NCBI RefSeq assembly: GCF_900625095.1
Contig: NZ_LR130760.1
Span: 1,479,665 to 1,543,664, forward strand
DNA: 64,000 bases
Origin: Acinetobacter ihumii
GTDB lineage: Bacteria; Pseudomonadota; Gammaproteobacteria; Pseudomonadales; Moraxellaceae
Direction of reading: 5' to 3'
This document shows, one piece after another, positions 1 through 9,157 of the stretch (positions are counted from its first letter, which is position 1; every line of letters begins with the position of its first letter). The notes under the pieces are model-generated. The model did no database searches. It saw only the letters and a program-made list of their open reading frames with translations, and had not been told where the DNA came from. Position numbers and translations under genes: made by a program.

Positions 1-1527
1 TTCCTGAAAAATACGATGTACATCATCACAAAGTTCTTTGTCCGTTGTGAGTAATCCGTAATCGGTATAAATACGGGCATTACCTGCATGGTAATTTCCT
101 GTACCTAAATGCACATAACGCACCAGTTTATTATTTTCACGGCGCACGACCATAATCATTTTGGCATGAGTTTTATAACCGACAATGCCATAGACCACCA
201 CAGCGCCTGCTTCTTGTAACAGGTTCGCCACTTCTATATTGGATTCTTCATCAAAACGTGCGCGTAGTTCAATAACCGCCGTTACTTCTTTGCCATTTCG
301 TGCAGCTTCAGCCAAGACCTGTACAATTTCAGAATCGGCACCACTACGATACAAAGTCTGTTTAATCGCGAGCACTTGCGGATCACGTGCAGCTTCACGT
401 AGTAAATTAATCACAGGTGCAAAAGATTCAAACGGATGATGCAGCAAAATATCCTGTTTCTGCATTGCTGCAAAAATATTTTCAGATTTTTTTAGGATTT
501 TGGGAATGACAGGTGTATGTGAATCATAGCGTAAGTGCGGACGTTTAAAGTTTGACAGTAAACGTGCGAGGTTAACTGGTCCGTCAACTTTATACAGTTG
601 TTCTTCATCCAGATCAAACTCGTCCAGCAAATATTCATAAATGTGTTTTGGACAGTTTTCGGTCACTTCCAAACGCACGGCGCGACCAAATCGACGTGAA
701 CTGAGTTCTCCTTTTAAGGCTTTGGCTAAATCTTCGACATCTTCATTAAGTGCTAAATCCGCATTACGCGTTACACGGAATTGATAGCATCCCGTAGCCG
801 TCATGCCCGGGAATAAATCAGAAATGTGCTCATGGATAATGGCCGACAGCATGACATGATGTTCCTTGCCACCCGTTAATTCATCTGGCAAACGTACTAC
901 ACGTGGTAACGAACGTGGTGCAGGAACAACAGCCAAATCAATCTGGCGACCAAACGCATCCTTGCCTTCTAAAGTCACTATAAAATTCAGACTTTTATTG
1001 ACCAAGCGCGGAAATGGATGTGCAGGATCAAGACTGATTGGCGTAAGTACAGGTGCAACCTGCTCCTGAAAATACTTTTTAATCCATGAAGATTGAGCAG
1101 GCGTCAGCTCACCACGGCGTAGAAAACAAATATCTTCTTCACGTAGTTTAGGTAAAATTTCTTCGTTTAAAATACGATACTGACGTTCAATCGCTTCATG
1201 CGCAGTTCGAGAAATTTGATCAAGCACCTGTCGTGGTGTTAAGCCATCTGGACTACGACTTTCATTGCCCAAATACATTTGTTCCATGACCCCAGCAACC
1301 CGAATTTCGAAAAACTCATCCAGATTACGTGAGAAGATCAACAAGAAATTCATACGCTCCAGCAGGGGATGCAGAGGATCGACCGCTTGTTCCAACACTC
1401 GCAGATGAAAATCCAGAATAGACAATTCACGGTTAATATAGCGATTATTGTAAGTATACTCCGCTTCTGTCGGCGTGTTTCCGGATGGTGTTTCAGATAG
1501 AGATGGCGTGGTCATGGCGGTATTCAT
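1..1527 (-). CDS. ppk1: Polyphosphate kinase 1 (partial, C-terminal part lies beyond the window)
   Basis: Makes inorganic polyphosphate from ATP, and the reverse, through a phosphohistidine intermediate. Reading the minus strand from ATG at 1527 gives 509 open codons up to the window edge; the family is usually near 690 residues, so about a quarter is missing. The N-terminal segment [19 protein letters not shown] and the segment [19 protein letters not shown] are typical of PPK1. The GYKTHAKM motif carries the first catalytic-type histidine (residue 454 here) in the first phospholipase-D-like domain. A second in-frame ATG lies four codons in, so the exact start is uncertain. It lies downstream of the mtgA terminator, so it probably has its own promoter. 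A weak Pho-box-like half-site lies about 60 bp upstream. Confidence 0.95.
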   Translation of the reverse strand, partial: MNTAMTTPSLSETPSGNTPTEAEYTYNNRYINRELSILDFHLRVLEQAVDPLHPLLERMNFLLIFSRNLDEFFEIRVAGVMEQMYLGNESRSPDGLTPRQVLDQISRTAHEAIERQYRILNEEILPKLREEDICFLRRGELTPAQSSWIKKYFQEQVAPVLTPISLDPAHPFPRLVNKSLNFIVTLEGKDAFGRQIDLAVVPAPRSLPRVVRLPDELTGGKEHHVMLSAIIHEHISDLFPGMTATGCYQFRVTRNADLALNEDVEDLAKALKGELSSRRFGRAVRLEVTENCPKHIYEYLLDEFDLDEEQLYKVDGPVNLARLLSNFKRPHLRYDSHTPVIPKILKKSENIFAAMQKQDILLHHPFESFAPVINLLREAARDPQVLAIKQTLYRSGADSEIVQVLAEAARNGKEVTAVIELRARFDEESNIEVANLLQEAGAVVVYGIVGYKTHAKMIMVVRRENNKLVRYVHLGTGNYHAGNARIYTDYGLLTTDKELCDDVHRIFQE

Positions 1528-1584
1528 GGCATTCAACCTAACATTATAAATTTTTGATGCTTCTAATTAGTATGCTGCAAAATT

Positions 1585-1591
1585 ATGACAA
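1585..1591 (-). promoter_or_regulatory. Possible PhoB half-site upstream of ppk1
   Basis: The minus strand reads TTGTCAT, matching one 7-bp unit of the Pho box (CTGTCAT). The units expected 11 bp away on either side match poorly. Phosphate control of ppk is known in several bacteria. Here it rests on a single half-site and is tentative. Confidence 0.25.
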
Positions 1592-1597
1592 TTTCAT

Positions 1598-1626
1598 AAA
1601 AAAAGCCCGTTTTGACAGGCTTTTTT
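1598..1626 (-). terminator. Rho-independent terminator of mtgA
   Basis: A-rich flank, GCC/GGC stem and a T-run form a hairpin immediately after mtgA and before the ppk1 promoter region. It is nearly symmetrical (A-run on one side, T-run on the other), so it could also act on the other strand. Confidence 0.7.
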
Positions 1627-1655
1627 AAAAATTTATACAAACTATGGTTCATTGT

Positions 1656-2330
1656 TTAAGGAATTTGACTATAGCGCATATATTTTAGCGTAAAACGTTG
1701 CTTAAACTTGAATTTGGGGTCATTTCGATGCTGTTGATAATACTTCGGATTAGGCAATAATGCTGCCAAAAAAGCAGCTTGTTGATTGCTTAAATTTTTT
1801 GCACTTTTACTGAAATAATACTGTGAAGCAGCTTCGACGCCATAAATGTTATCTCCAAACTCGACCGAGTTCATGTACACTTCTAAAATACGCTGCTTGG
1901 ACCACATGCGTTCCATCATCCATGTCGCAACGGCTTCCTGACCTTTACGAATGAATGAACGTTTATTGTATAAAAATAAATTCTTTGCCAATTGCTGTGA
2001 AATAGTGGAACCACCATTGACCACCTCACCTGATTTTTCATTTTTTTCAAGGGCGTACTGAATACCATCCCAATCAAAACCATGATGCTGCAAAAATTTT
2101 CCATCTTCTGCGGCGACCACAGCACGTTTAAAAGTATTGCCGATATGGTCATAGTCGCGCCATTCATGTTTAAGTGGTTCCGAAGGATCAGACCAGTAGT
2201 CGATGCGCATAAACATCGTGGTTTCAACAGGATGGGTTCTCCACCAAGCCAGACTACAAAAAATCCATAATTGCACCAGAAGAATAAAACTGACAAGAAT
2301 TAAAACAGCCCGAACAATAAATTTCTTCAT
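1656..2330 (-). CDS. mtgA: Monofunctional biosynthetic peptidoglycan transglycosylase
   Basis: Polymerises lipid II into glycan strands at the periplasmic face of the inner membrane. The 224 residues start with one membrane segment (about residues 5-28), followed by a GT51 domain. [14 protein letters not shown] holds the catalytic glutamate (Glu75), and [12 protein letters not shown] (107-118) is the second GT51 signature. [11 protein letters not shown] follows near 154-164. There is no transpeptidase domain and the length is normal for MtgA. A GGAG element lies upstream of the ATG at 2330, with wide spacing. The gene is divergent from the rhomboid gene and ends in its own terminator. Confidence 0.95.
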   Translation of the reverse strand: MKKFIVRAVLILVSFILLVQLWIFCSLAWWRTHPVETTMFMRIDYWSDPSEPLKHEWRDYDHIGNTFKRAVVAAEDGKFLQHHGFDWDGIQYALEKNEKSGEVVNGGSTISQQLAKNLFLYNKRSFIRKGQEAVATWMMERMWSKQRILEVYMNSVEFGDNIYGVEAASQYYFSKSAKNLSNQQAAFLAALLPNPKYYQQHRNDPKFKFKQRFTLKYMRYSQIP

Positions 2331-2410
2331 GCCAGTAGGGTTCTCCAGAAATCAGCATATTTCATGTTAAGCTTAGGACACGCATTATTGATATATAACA
2401 AAAGCATATC

Positions 2411-3223
2411 ATGTCTGAATATAGTCCTCCGCAAATAAATCGTAAACTTGAAGTTAATCGCTGGTGGGTCACGGCGGTTTTGATTGCCATCAATGTCGGG
2501 TTATATTGCTGGCAAGTGCTTTCGGGGGTCGATGCCACCCGTTCGACGACCGCCGATGCAATACATTGGGGCGCAGATTTTTCGCCTCTCACTTTTTTAG
2601 AACAACCCGAGCGCTTATTTACCAGTATGTTCTTTCATTTTGGACTGGTACATCTGATGCTCAATATGTGGGCACTGTATATTTTTGGCAGCGTTGCCGA
2701 ACAAATGCTGGGACGTTTTTATTTTATTGGCTTGTACCTATTGGCAGGTCTGATGGGAAGTTTGCTCAGTAGTTATATCACTATTCGTGATAGCTATGCC
2801 TTGCTGCAAAACTTCGACGTATCGTTGATGCCACACGTTGGGGCAGGTGCATCTGGAGCGGTAATGGGACTGGGAGCTGCTTTAACCCTACTCGCCTTAT
2901 GCCCGTCATTGCCTCATCAACGTTTTATACTAGATAAAAAATCTCTCGTCATGGTCATGGCCATTAACCTTGCTTTTGGTTTTATTGCCACAGGGATTAA
3001 TAATGCCGCGCATATCGGTGGCATGATGATGGGAGCCTTACTGGCACTGATCTGGTATATCAGTCAAAAAATGAATATGGCGACTATAGGTGCAATCATT
3101 GGACTGATGATTGGTACGACTCTTTGTTTTGGCTTTTACCAATATTGTGTCAGTTTAATTCCCCCGATTGAACCACTTTGGCAGGAAATTTTGGCACAAA
3201 TGAAAAGCCAGCTTGGGATTTAG
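2411..3223 (+). CDS. Rhomboid family intramembrane serine protease
   Basis: 270 residues with about seven hydrophobic segments. The rhomboid catalytic pair is visible: the serine in GAGASGAVMG (Ser148) and the histidine in AAHIGGMMMG (His201). The conserved HxxxN of the second membrane helix is also present (His81, Asn85). Such enzymes cut substrates inside or near the membrane; the substrate cannot be read from sequence. It is divergent from mtgA and convergent with the ABC permease gene. A second rhomboid gene lies near 15.6-16.2 kb and is not a close copy. Confidence 0.9.
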   Translation: MSEYSPPQINRKLEVNRWWVTAVLIAINVGLYCWQVLSGVDATRSTTADAIHWGADFSPLTFLEQPERLFTSMFFHFGLVHLMLNMWALYIFGSVAEQMLGRFYFIGLYLLAGLMGSLLSSYITIRDSYALLQNFDVSLMPHVGAGASGAVMGLGAALTLLALCPSLPHQRFILDKKSLVMVMAINLAFGFIATGINNAAHIGGMMMGALLALIWYISQKMNMATIGAIIGLMIGTTLCFGFYQYCVSLIPPIEPLWQEILAQMKSQLGI

Positions 3224-3254
3224 CTGGCTAAGGTCATTGAAATGCATGTAAGCA

Positions 3255-5720
3255 CTATGATTGATTGATTTCACGTAAACTTTGTAAGGGCGGTATATCA
3301 GTCAAATAACTGAGTCGATAGCGTCCAATTAACGCGCAAATCAGCATCATGATCAGCGGTAAAATCAACCAGATTTCAGGGTGCCATTGCAATGCAATAT
3401 TCATTTTATAACTCGCAATCGCACTTATGATTTCGGCAAAGACACAAGACACGATGCCAGACAGCAAACCAATCAAACCCACTTCAAGGGTTAACATTTG
3501 CTTCAACTTTACTTTAGATAAACCGAAAGAGCGCATCAATGCGACTTCACGTTTACGTTCATCCATCAGCAGATTTAAGCAGGCGATCAATACCAATACA
3601 CCTGAAACACCGACCAGTATGGCCAGCAAGCTAATAATTTGCACCAATACTTTTACCAGTCTTTTGATCTCATTTAGAATTAAACTGACATCAATAAACA
3701 CGGTATTGGAGAACTGCTGAATCATGGCAACCAGTTGGGTTTTGTCCTGAGCTGGAACATAGAAACTACCCAAATAGCTTCCTGCATTTTCATCCATAGT
3801 ATGCGGTGAAAAAATAAAGAAGAAATTGGGGCTAAAACTCTCCCACTCTACACTTCTTAAATTCACCACCCGTGCCGAAAGTAAACCTTCAGGTAATTGG
3901 AAGGTCAGTTTATCACCCACTTGAATATTCAGTTCTTGTGCAAGTTTTGATTCAACCGAAACCTGATTGACCTGATTAAATAACGGCTGTCCTTGGGTAA
4001 TAACATTATCTGTAGGCAAACTTTCCGCTTGGGTCAAATTAAGTTCCCGCCGTAATGAATTATTTTGTTGAACTAATTCAACAGCAAAAGGTTGATCATT
4101 TTTAGCAACCAAGCGTCCGCGAATATTAGGATAGAGCGGCGTACTGTTCCAACCCTGTTGTTTAAGTTGTCGCTGAAACTCTGGCATTTCAAACGGAGGT
4201 AAACCATAAACAAACTGATTCGGCGTTCCTTCAGGTAATTGTTGTTGCCAGCGTTCCAGCAAATCGGTTCGAAGCACTGCGAGTACAGCAATCAAACTCA
4301 GTCCCAATGCCAAAGCCGTAATTTGCAATGCGGTATGCGCTGGCGCCCGAACATAAGCCGAGAAGCGATTTTTCAGTTTTTTAAAGAATGTGAGCAAACT
4401 CCAAACCACACCATATAAAACAGCACTAAACAGAATAATGGCTGCCAACATGAGGCCACTGAGCTGAACATTTTCACTGAGCACCATACTAAAAATGCCC
4501 AAACTGATCACACCCGACAAAAACATCAGGGCAAATGATTGTTTGGAACGCATTTCTTGACGAATGACTCGAACAGGTGGTGTATTCAATAGTGTCCATA
4601 TACTCGGCAGAATAAACCCACTCATCACCACCAAGCTGGTAAAAATTGCAATCGGTAATGGACCCATTAAAAACGCTGAAACTGAAAATTCTAGTTCAAG
4701 CTGGGGCATCAGTTGCAACATTAACTCCAATAAACCAAAACCCAGAATGACGCCCAAGATTGAACCCATCACGATTGAAATCAGACTCACCACGCCCAAC
4801 AAACCTAAATAAGCCCAGATAATTTGAAACTTACTGGCACCTAGACATCGAATCAGCGCGATATGATCCTGATTTTGTTGCACATAACGCTGACTGGTTA
4901 AGGCAATCGCAATGCCACACAATAATATTGTTAAGATATTGGCTAACTGTAAAAAAGTATCCAGATTTTCAATCGGTTTCATTAACCGTGTATTGCCCTG
5001 AGCAGCATTGCGTAATCTCAAACTAGACTCTGGATCAGCTTGTGATTCATCTTTCACATGATGTTGTCGTTTAAAGCTTTGCTCATAGTGCTGGATCTGC
5101 TCAGGTGATCCTGCCATCAGTAACCGATATTCGATACGACTACCCACTTGAATTGCATTGGTTTGAGCAACGTCAGACTGGCGAATCATCACTGTTGGAG
5201 AAAAGCCAGAAAAACCCAGTTCCTGATTCGAATCATGTGCAATCACACCTGCGACTTTAAACGCTCCATCTGCAATGAAAACCTGATCACCTAATTTGAC
5301 CTGTAATAAATCCATCGCGCGGCGGCTTAACCAAATTTCTTTCGCATTCAAATGACTGGCAACAGGTTCAATCTCTAACTTGCCACGCAAAGGAAAATTT
5401 GCATCAATCGCTTTAACATTGACCATGACAAATTGATCTTGTGTACGTGCCATTGAACTAAACACGGTCACTTGGGATTGTTGAAACCGTTGCTGAGTAG
5501 CTTGTTGTTTCCACTTTGCAGCAATGGGCTCATTGTCCGACAAGACCAAATCAGCAGCAAGCATTTCTGCGGCTTGCAAGTTCACGGCATTTTGAATTTG
5601 ATCATTACTAAATTTCAGTGCCGTCGTGGCACTAATTGCCAGTGATAAAGCAATTATTAATAAATATAAACCACCTGTACGAAAACTTTGCAAAAATAAA
5701 GGCTTAAACAAGGTACTCAT
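3255..5720 (-). CDS. ABC transporter permease, FtsX/MacB-type (YbbP-like)
   Basis: The permease half of an ABC system that probably moves or extracts a lipid or lipid-linked substrate; the substrate is unknown. The 821 residues show one N-terminal membrane segment and a large periplasmic domain. A block of three or four helices with an FtsX-type core follows (NILTILLCGIAIALTSQ), then a second pair of helices, another soluble domain and a C-terminal FtsX block. This duplicated plan is typical of YbbP. The reading frame is open to 5804, but ATG at 5720 (MSTLFKPLF) is chosen because it overlaps the ATPase stop codon by 4 bp (ATGA). That overlap suggests translational coupling. Confidence 0.88.
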   Translation of the reverse strand: MSTLFKPLFLQSFRTGGLYLLIIALSLAISATTALKFSNDQIQNAVNLQAAEMLAADLVLSDNEPIAAKWKQQATQQRFQQSQVTVFSSMARTQDQFVMVNVKAIDANFPLRGKLEIEPVASHLNAKEIWLSRRAMDLLQVKLGDQVFIADGAFKVAGVIAHDSNQELGFSGFSPTVMIRQSDVAQTNAIQVGSRIEYRLLMAGSPEQIQHYEQSFKRQHHVKDESQADPESSLRLRNAAQGNTRLMKPIENLDTFLQLANILTILLCGIAIALTSQRYVQQNQDHIALIRCLGASKFQIIWAYLGLLGVVSLISIVMGSILGVILGFGLLELMLQLMPQLELEFSVSAFLMGPLPIAIFTSLVVMSGFILPSIWTLLNTPPVRVIRQEMRSKQSFALMFLSGVISLGIFSMVLSENVQLSGLMLAAIILFSAVLYGVVWSLLTFFKKLKNRFSAYVRAPAHTALQITALALGLSLIAVLAVLRTDLLERWQQQLPEGTPNQFVYGLPPFEMPEFQRQLKQQGWNSTPLYPNIRGRLVAKNDQPFAVELVQQNNSLRRELNLTQAESLPTDNVITQGQPLFNQVNQVSVESKLAQELNIQVGDKLTFQLPEGLLSARVVNLRSVEWESFSPNFFFIFSPHTMDENAGSYLGSFYVPAQDKTQLVAMIQQFSNTVFIDVSLILNEIKRLVKVLVQIISLLAILVGVSGVLVLIACLNLLMDERKREVALMRSFGLSKVKLKQMLTLEVGLIGLLSGIVSCVFAEIISAIASYKMNIALQWHPEIWLILPLIMMLICALIGRYRLSYLTDIPPLQSLREINQS

Positions 5721-6439
5721 GTTTTCGCCTCCACTTGAGTCTCCACCTGACCCGATGAAACTTCCGAGAGTTCTCCATCCACCAACAGAAAATGACGCTG
5801 ACATTTTTCCGCCAGTTTTGGATCATGGGTCACTAAAATCAATGTGGTGCCTAACTCACGATTCAATTCAAACAGTAAAGTTTCAATTTCATCTGCGGTT
5901 TGTCCATCCAAATTGCCAGTTGGTTCATCGGCAAAAATAATTTTGGGCGAAGCAATTAAAGCACGTGCAATGGCGACACGTTGCTGCTCACCACCCGATA
6001 ACACTTTGGGGGTTTGCTCTGCCTGACGTTGTAAACCTACTCTTTTGAGCCAATACAATGCCTGTTGCTCTGCTTGTTTATAATCAAAATTTTTCTGTAA
6101 GCGGAGTGGCAACATCACATTCTCTAAGGCACTCAAATGTGGTAACAGTTGAAAAGATTGAAATACAAAGCCGATATTTTCCAGACGAACTTGAGCCCGC
6201 GCCTCTTCATTCAATTGATGTGCAGCTTGCCCACAAATCCAGACCTCTCCCGAACTCGGTTGATCCAGCGTCGCCAATATACCTAAAAGTGTGGATTTAC
6301 CCGAACCAGAACGTCCTGTAATTGCCACTTGCTCACCTGCAAAAATATCGAGCTGAATATGATTAAGAATCGTTAAAGCTTTGTTATTTAATTGAATCGT
6401 TTGTGTGAGTTGCTGTGCAGAAATGATAGCTTGTGGCAT
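5717..6439 (-). CDS. ABC transporter ATP-binding protein (YbbA/LolD-like)
   Basis: 240-residue ATPase that should drive the permease encoded directly downstream. Walker A is GRSGSGKST (42-50), the signature is LSGGEQQR (147-154) and Walker B is IIFADEP (167-173), followed by the H-loop in LVTHD. ATG at 6439 is chosen: it is preceded by AGGA at a workable distance, and the upstream in-frame extension looks unlike the family. The ybbA-ybbP pair divergent from tesA matches the arrangement in Escherichia coli. Only about 45 bp separate the two start codons, so the promoters probably share this gap. Confidence 0.92.
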   Translation of the reverse strand: MPQAIISAQQLTQTIQLNNKALTILNHIQLDIFAGEQVAITGRSGSGKSTLLGILATLDQPSSGEVWICGQAAHQLNEEARAQVRLENIGFVFQSFQLLPHLSALENVMLPLRLQKNFDYKQAEQQALYWLKRVGLQRQAEQTPKVLSGGEQQRVAIARALIASPKIIFADEPTGNLDGQTADEIETLLFELNRELGTTLILVTHDPKLAEKCQRHFLLVDGELSEVSSGQVETQVEAKT

Positions 6440-6484
6440 GATGGCAAAGATCCTGTCTGATTCAATTATTGAGCAATTTTTAAT

Positions 6485-7120
6485 ATGCAAATTTTAAGTC
6501 GGTTGTTCAAATCAAAAACTGTAAAAAATTCAGTGCTCAGTGTGATGGCATGTTTGCCCTTGACTGTTTCAGCAAAAACTATTTTGGTGGTCGGAGATAG
6601 TTTAAGCGCGGGCTATGGTATAAACCCTGAACAAGGCTGGGTACAGTTATTACAAAAACGCCTTGACCAACAGTATCCGAAACAACACAAAGTGGTCAAT
6701 GCAAGTGTCAGTGGTGAAACTACCAGTGGTGCTTTGGCCCGACTGCCGAAGTTGCTACAAAGTTATAAACCTGAGATTGTGGTGATTGAACTGGGTGGTA
6801 ATGATGCTTTACGGGGTCAACCACCGCAAATGATTCAAAAAAATCTGGCGCAATTGGTACAGCAAAGCCAAAAAAGCAAAGCCAAAGTTTTATTATTTGG
6901 GATGAAAATTCCGCCTAACTACGGCACTGCCTATAGTCAGGCTTTTGAAAATAATTATAAAGTCGTGAGTCAGCAATACAAAGTCAAATTATTACCGTTC
7001 TTTATGCAAGGTATCGCTGGGCATAAAAATCTGATGCAAAATGATCAGATTCATCCCAATGCCAAAGCACAATCTATCTTGTTAGAAAACGCTTATCCTT
7101 ATATTAAAGGCGCGTTATAA
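6485..7120 (+). CDS. tesA: Multifunctional acyl-CoA thioesterase I / lysophospholipase L1
   Basis: Periplasmic SGNH/GDSL hydrolase that cleaves acyl thioesters and lysophospholipids. A signal peptide covers about residues 1-30, ending LTVSA. Block I is VVGDSLSAGYG with nucleophile Ser39. Block II has the glycine in NASVSGE (Gly77), block III is GGND (Asn106), and block V is DQIH (Asp187 and His190). All catalytic residues are present and the 211-residue length is normal. It is divergent from the YbbA-like ATPase gene and is followed by a GC-rich hairpin. Confidence 0.95.
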   Translation: MQILSRLFKSKTVKNSVLSVMACLPLTVSAKTILVVGDSLSAGYGINPEQGWVQLLQKRLDQQYPKQHKVVNASVSGETTSGALARLPKLLQSYKPEIVVIELGGNDALRGQPPQMIQKNLAQLVQQSQKSKAKVLLFGMKIPPNYGTAYSQAFENNYKVVSQQYKVKLLPFFMQGIAGHKNLMQNDQIHPNAKAQSILLENAYPYIKGAL

Positions 7121-7131
7121 GGCGCCTTTAA
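7104..7131. terminator. Hairpin terminator between tesA and the carbonic anhydrase gene
   Basis: A perfect 10-bp stem (TTAAAGGCGC / GCGCCTTTAA) with an 8-nt loop overlaps the last codons of tesA. The two flanking genes are convergent and the symmetry suggests it serves both. Confidence 0.65.
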
Positions 7132-7158
7132 TCCAATTGAAATGCATGTGATTGCAAC

Positions 7159-7785
7159 TTAGAAGTCGTAAAAGCTGACTTCACCTGTTTCTAAAGAATA
7201 CTCTGCTCCCACCACAATCATTTTACCTTTGGCAATCAGGCTTTCTAATACAGCAGAACCGTGACGTAACTGATTCACTGAAGCAAAGACATTGGAACGA
7301 ACAGCATGCATACATAATTTTGCATGATCATGTTTTAAATCGGTTTGTAGCAAAATTTCTACCGAAGGACGTACCCGATTCACGATCGACATTAAGTTCG
7401 CTGAAGGTGGATGATCTGGATTCATTAACGTATCGACGGTTGCTTGAATCGCGCCGCAGTGACTATGTCCGAGCACCACCACGACCGCACAATCATAGCG
7501 TTCAGCAGCGAATTCAACACTGCCCACTTGTGAAGGTGCGACAATATTTCCTGCAACGCGAATGACAAATAAATCACCTAAGCCCTGATCAAATACTTGC
7601 TCGGCAGGTACACGTGAATCTGAACACCCCAAAACAATTGCAAAAGGATTTTGGTCTTTCGCCATTTCAGCCCGTTCCTGATGAGAAAGCAACTTTCGAT
7701 CTGCTGTTTCACCTTTTACAAATCTCTGATTTCCTGCTTTTAAACGGTCAAGTGCTTCTTGGGCGGTTAGCATGTGTTTTGCCAT
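7159..7785 (-). CDS. can: Beta-class carbonic anhydrase
   Basis: Interconverts carbon dioxide and bicarbonate in the cytoplasm. With start MAKHML the protein has 208 residues, and the zinc ligands are visible: CSDSRVPAE (Cys54 and Asp56) and GHSHCGAIQ (His107 and Cys110). Motif and length match the Can/CynT family. The frame extends 15 bp upstream only to a TTG codon. ATG at 7785 is preferred, but no clear ribosome site supports it over ATG at 7773. It is convergent with tesA. Confidence 0.93.
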   Translation of the reverse strand: MAKHMLTAQEALDRLKAGNQRFVKGETADRKLLSHQERAEMAKDQNPFAIVLGCSDSRVPAEQVFDQGLGDLFVIRVAGNIVAPSQVGSVEFAAERYDCAVVVVLGHSHCGAIQATVDTLMNPDHPPSANLMSIVNRVRPSVEILLQTDLKHDHAKLCMHAVRSNVFASVNQLRHGSAVLESLIAKGKMIVVGAEYSLETGEVSFYDF

Positions 7786-8095
7786 CAAATAAAAGTTCAA
7801 AATAGTTTAATAAGCTCATGCCTGAAAGTCACTGACAAAAACTAAACTCTCACAATGTTTCTTACTTTTGCATTATTTTTAAACAATTTAGAGTAATGAG
7901 TTGTTGTTTATAAATTTATTTACATTTTATTCTCATCATAATACGACCTAATTAACGTTTTTTGGGTCTGAGCCAATGATCAAATTGACTATAATTCTGC
8001 TATATTTTTTCAAGCAGCAAATGACGAATATTTTGTCTTTATTTCATAATACAGAGACTTAAAATGACGTCAGCAACTTTCAAGGATGAAGTTTA
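7786..8095. other. Intergenic region, divergent promoters expected
   Basis: About 310 bp, AT-rich, between the divergent carbonic anhydrase and hydrolase genes. A TATAAT-like hexamer at 7990-7995 has no good -35 partner at normal spacing. No ORF, repeat or stable hairpin was recognised. Confidence 0.5.
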
Positions 8096-9130
8096 ATGAC
8101 TTTCCTCTGCCCTTACCTACGCTCTTTCACTATATTGATTGGCATGATTGCATTATATGTAGTGAGTATGGGAGGAAGCATTCAAAACGCCCAAGCCTCA
8201 GATGATGTATTTAATTTACAGCATTTACTACAACAAGAACGTGCATGGGCGGGACTAAAAACCAAAACCTTGAAAGTCGGTGACATTACGTGGACTTATA
8301 GCGAAGGTGGGCAAGCCAACAAACCGACTATTTTATTGATCCATGGCTTGGCAGGCAGTAGAGATAACTGGAATCAAATTGCCAGTGCGTTAACTGCAGA
8401 CTACCATGTGATTATCCCTGATTTGCCGATGGCGGGTGATACCGTTGTCCCAAAAGATTTTGATTTATCCGTTCCAAATGTCACTGAAAAACTCCGACGT
8501 TTTACCGAAGCTGCACATTTATCTGATCAGATTAATATTGTCGGTCATTCAGTCGGTGGTGCGATTGCCATGTTGTATGCATCGCAATATGCTTTTGATA
8601 CACAAAGTTTGTTTTTAATCAGTAGTGCGGGTGTTTACCATTCAGCGAATACCGTATATTTAAAAGATCCCAATTATCTTAAGCAACTGATTGTGTCAAA
8701 AAAAGGCGATTTGAATTATGTGCTTAATCAAGTCATGTATCGCCAGCCCTTTTTATCCAGTGACTTTAAAAATGCGCAAGAACAAATTTTGATGAGTCAT
8801 GCTCAGGAAACCAGTAAAATTGTGGATCAGTTGGCTGCGTTAAAACGATTATATACACCTGATACATTTTCAATTTTAACTCGTTCAATTGAAGCTCCCA
8901 CGCTGATTTTATGGGGTGCACAAGATAAAATTATTAATGTTGAAGCTGCATTTGAACTCAAAAAAACGATCAAACATGCCGAAGCTCCTATAATTTTAAA
9001 TCGTGTCGGGCACATGCCTTTACTTGAAGCAGATCAATTGGTCATTCAGGCTTATTTACCCTTTTTAGAAAAAACCCGACATCAAAAAAATCCATTGACT
9101 GATCCACTTGTGTCTTTAGGCACACGTTAA
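8096..9130 (+). CDS. Secreted alpha/beta-fold hydrolase, probable lipase or esterase
   Basis: 344 residues with an N-terminal hydrophobic signal segment (about 11-35, ending NAQA). The oxyanion-loop motif LIHGLAGSRDNW (81-92) and the nucleophile elbow GHSVGG with Ser152 are clear. The rest of the triad fits Asp277 (WGAQDK) and His306 (RVGHMP). The arrangement resembles cold-adapted Moraxella-type (family V) lipases, but substrate specificity cannot be deduced. The next gene follows after 27 bp on the same strand, so the two are probably cotranscribed. Confidence 0.85.
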   Translation: MTFLCPYLRSFTILIGMIALYVVSMGGSIQNAQASDDVFNLQHLLQQERAWAGLKTKTLKVGDITWTYSEGGQANKPTILLIHGLAGSRDNWNQIASALTADYHVIIPDLPMAGDTVVPKDFDLSVPNVTEKLRRFTEAAHLSDQINIVGHSVGGAIAMLYASQYAFDTQSLFLISSAGVYHSANTVYLKDPNYLKQLIVSKKGDLNYVLNQVMYRQPFLSSDFKNAQEQILMSHAQETSKIVDQLAALKRLYTPDTFSILTRSIEAPTLILWGAQDKIINVEAAFELKKTIKHAEAPIILNRVGHMPLLEADQLVIQAYLPFLEKTRHQKNPLTDPLVSLGTR

Positions 9131-9157
9131 AAGTCACATATTCAATTTAGGCACATT

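Noticed and set aside
3206..3229. Hairpin AGCCAGCT/AGCTGGCT at the end of the first rhomboid gene as a terminator.
   Set aside because: No T-run on either strand; it may slow transcription but is not a convincing intrinsic terminator.
3236..7149. A 14-bp direct repeat (ATTGAAATGCATGT at 3236-3249 and 7136-7149) flanking the ABC exporter-tesA block.
   Set aside because: Several 14-bp matches are expected by chance in 64 kb of AT-rich DNA, and the block is conserved core synteny rather than an inserted unit.
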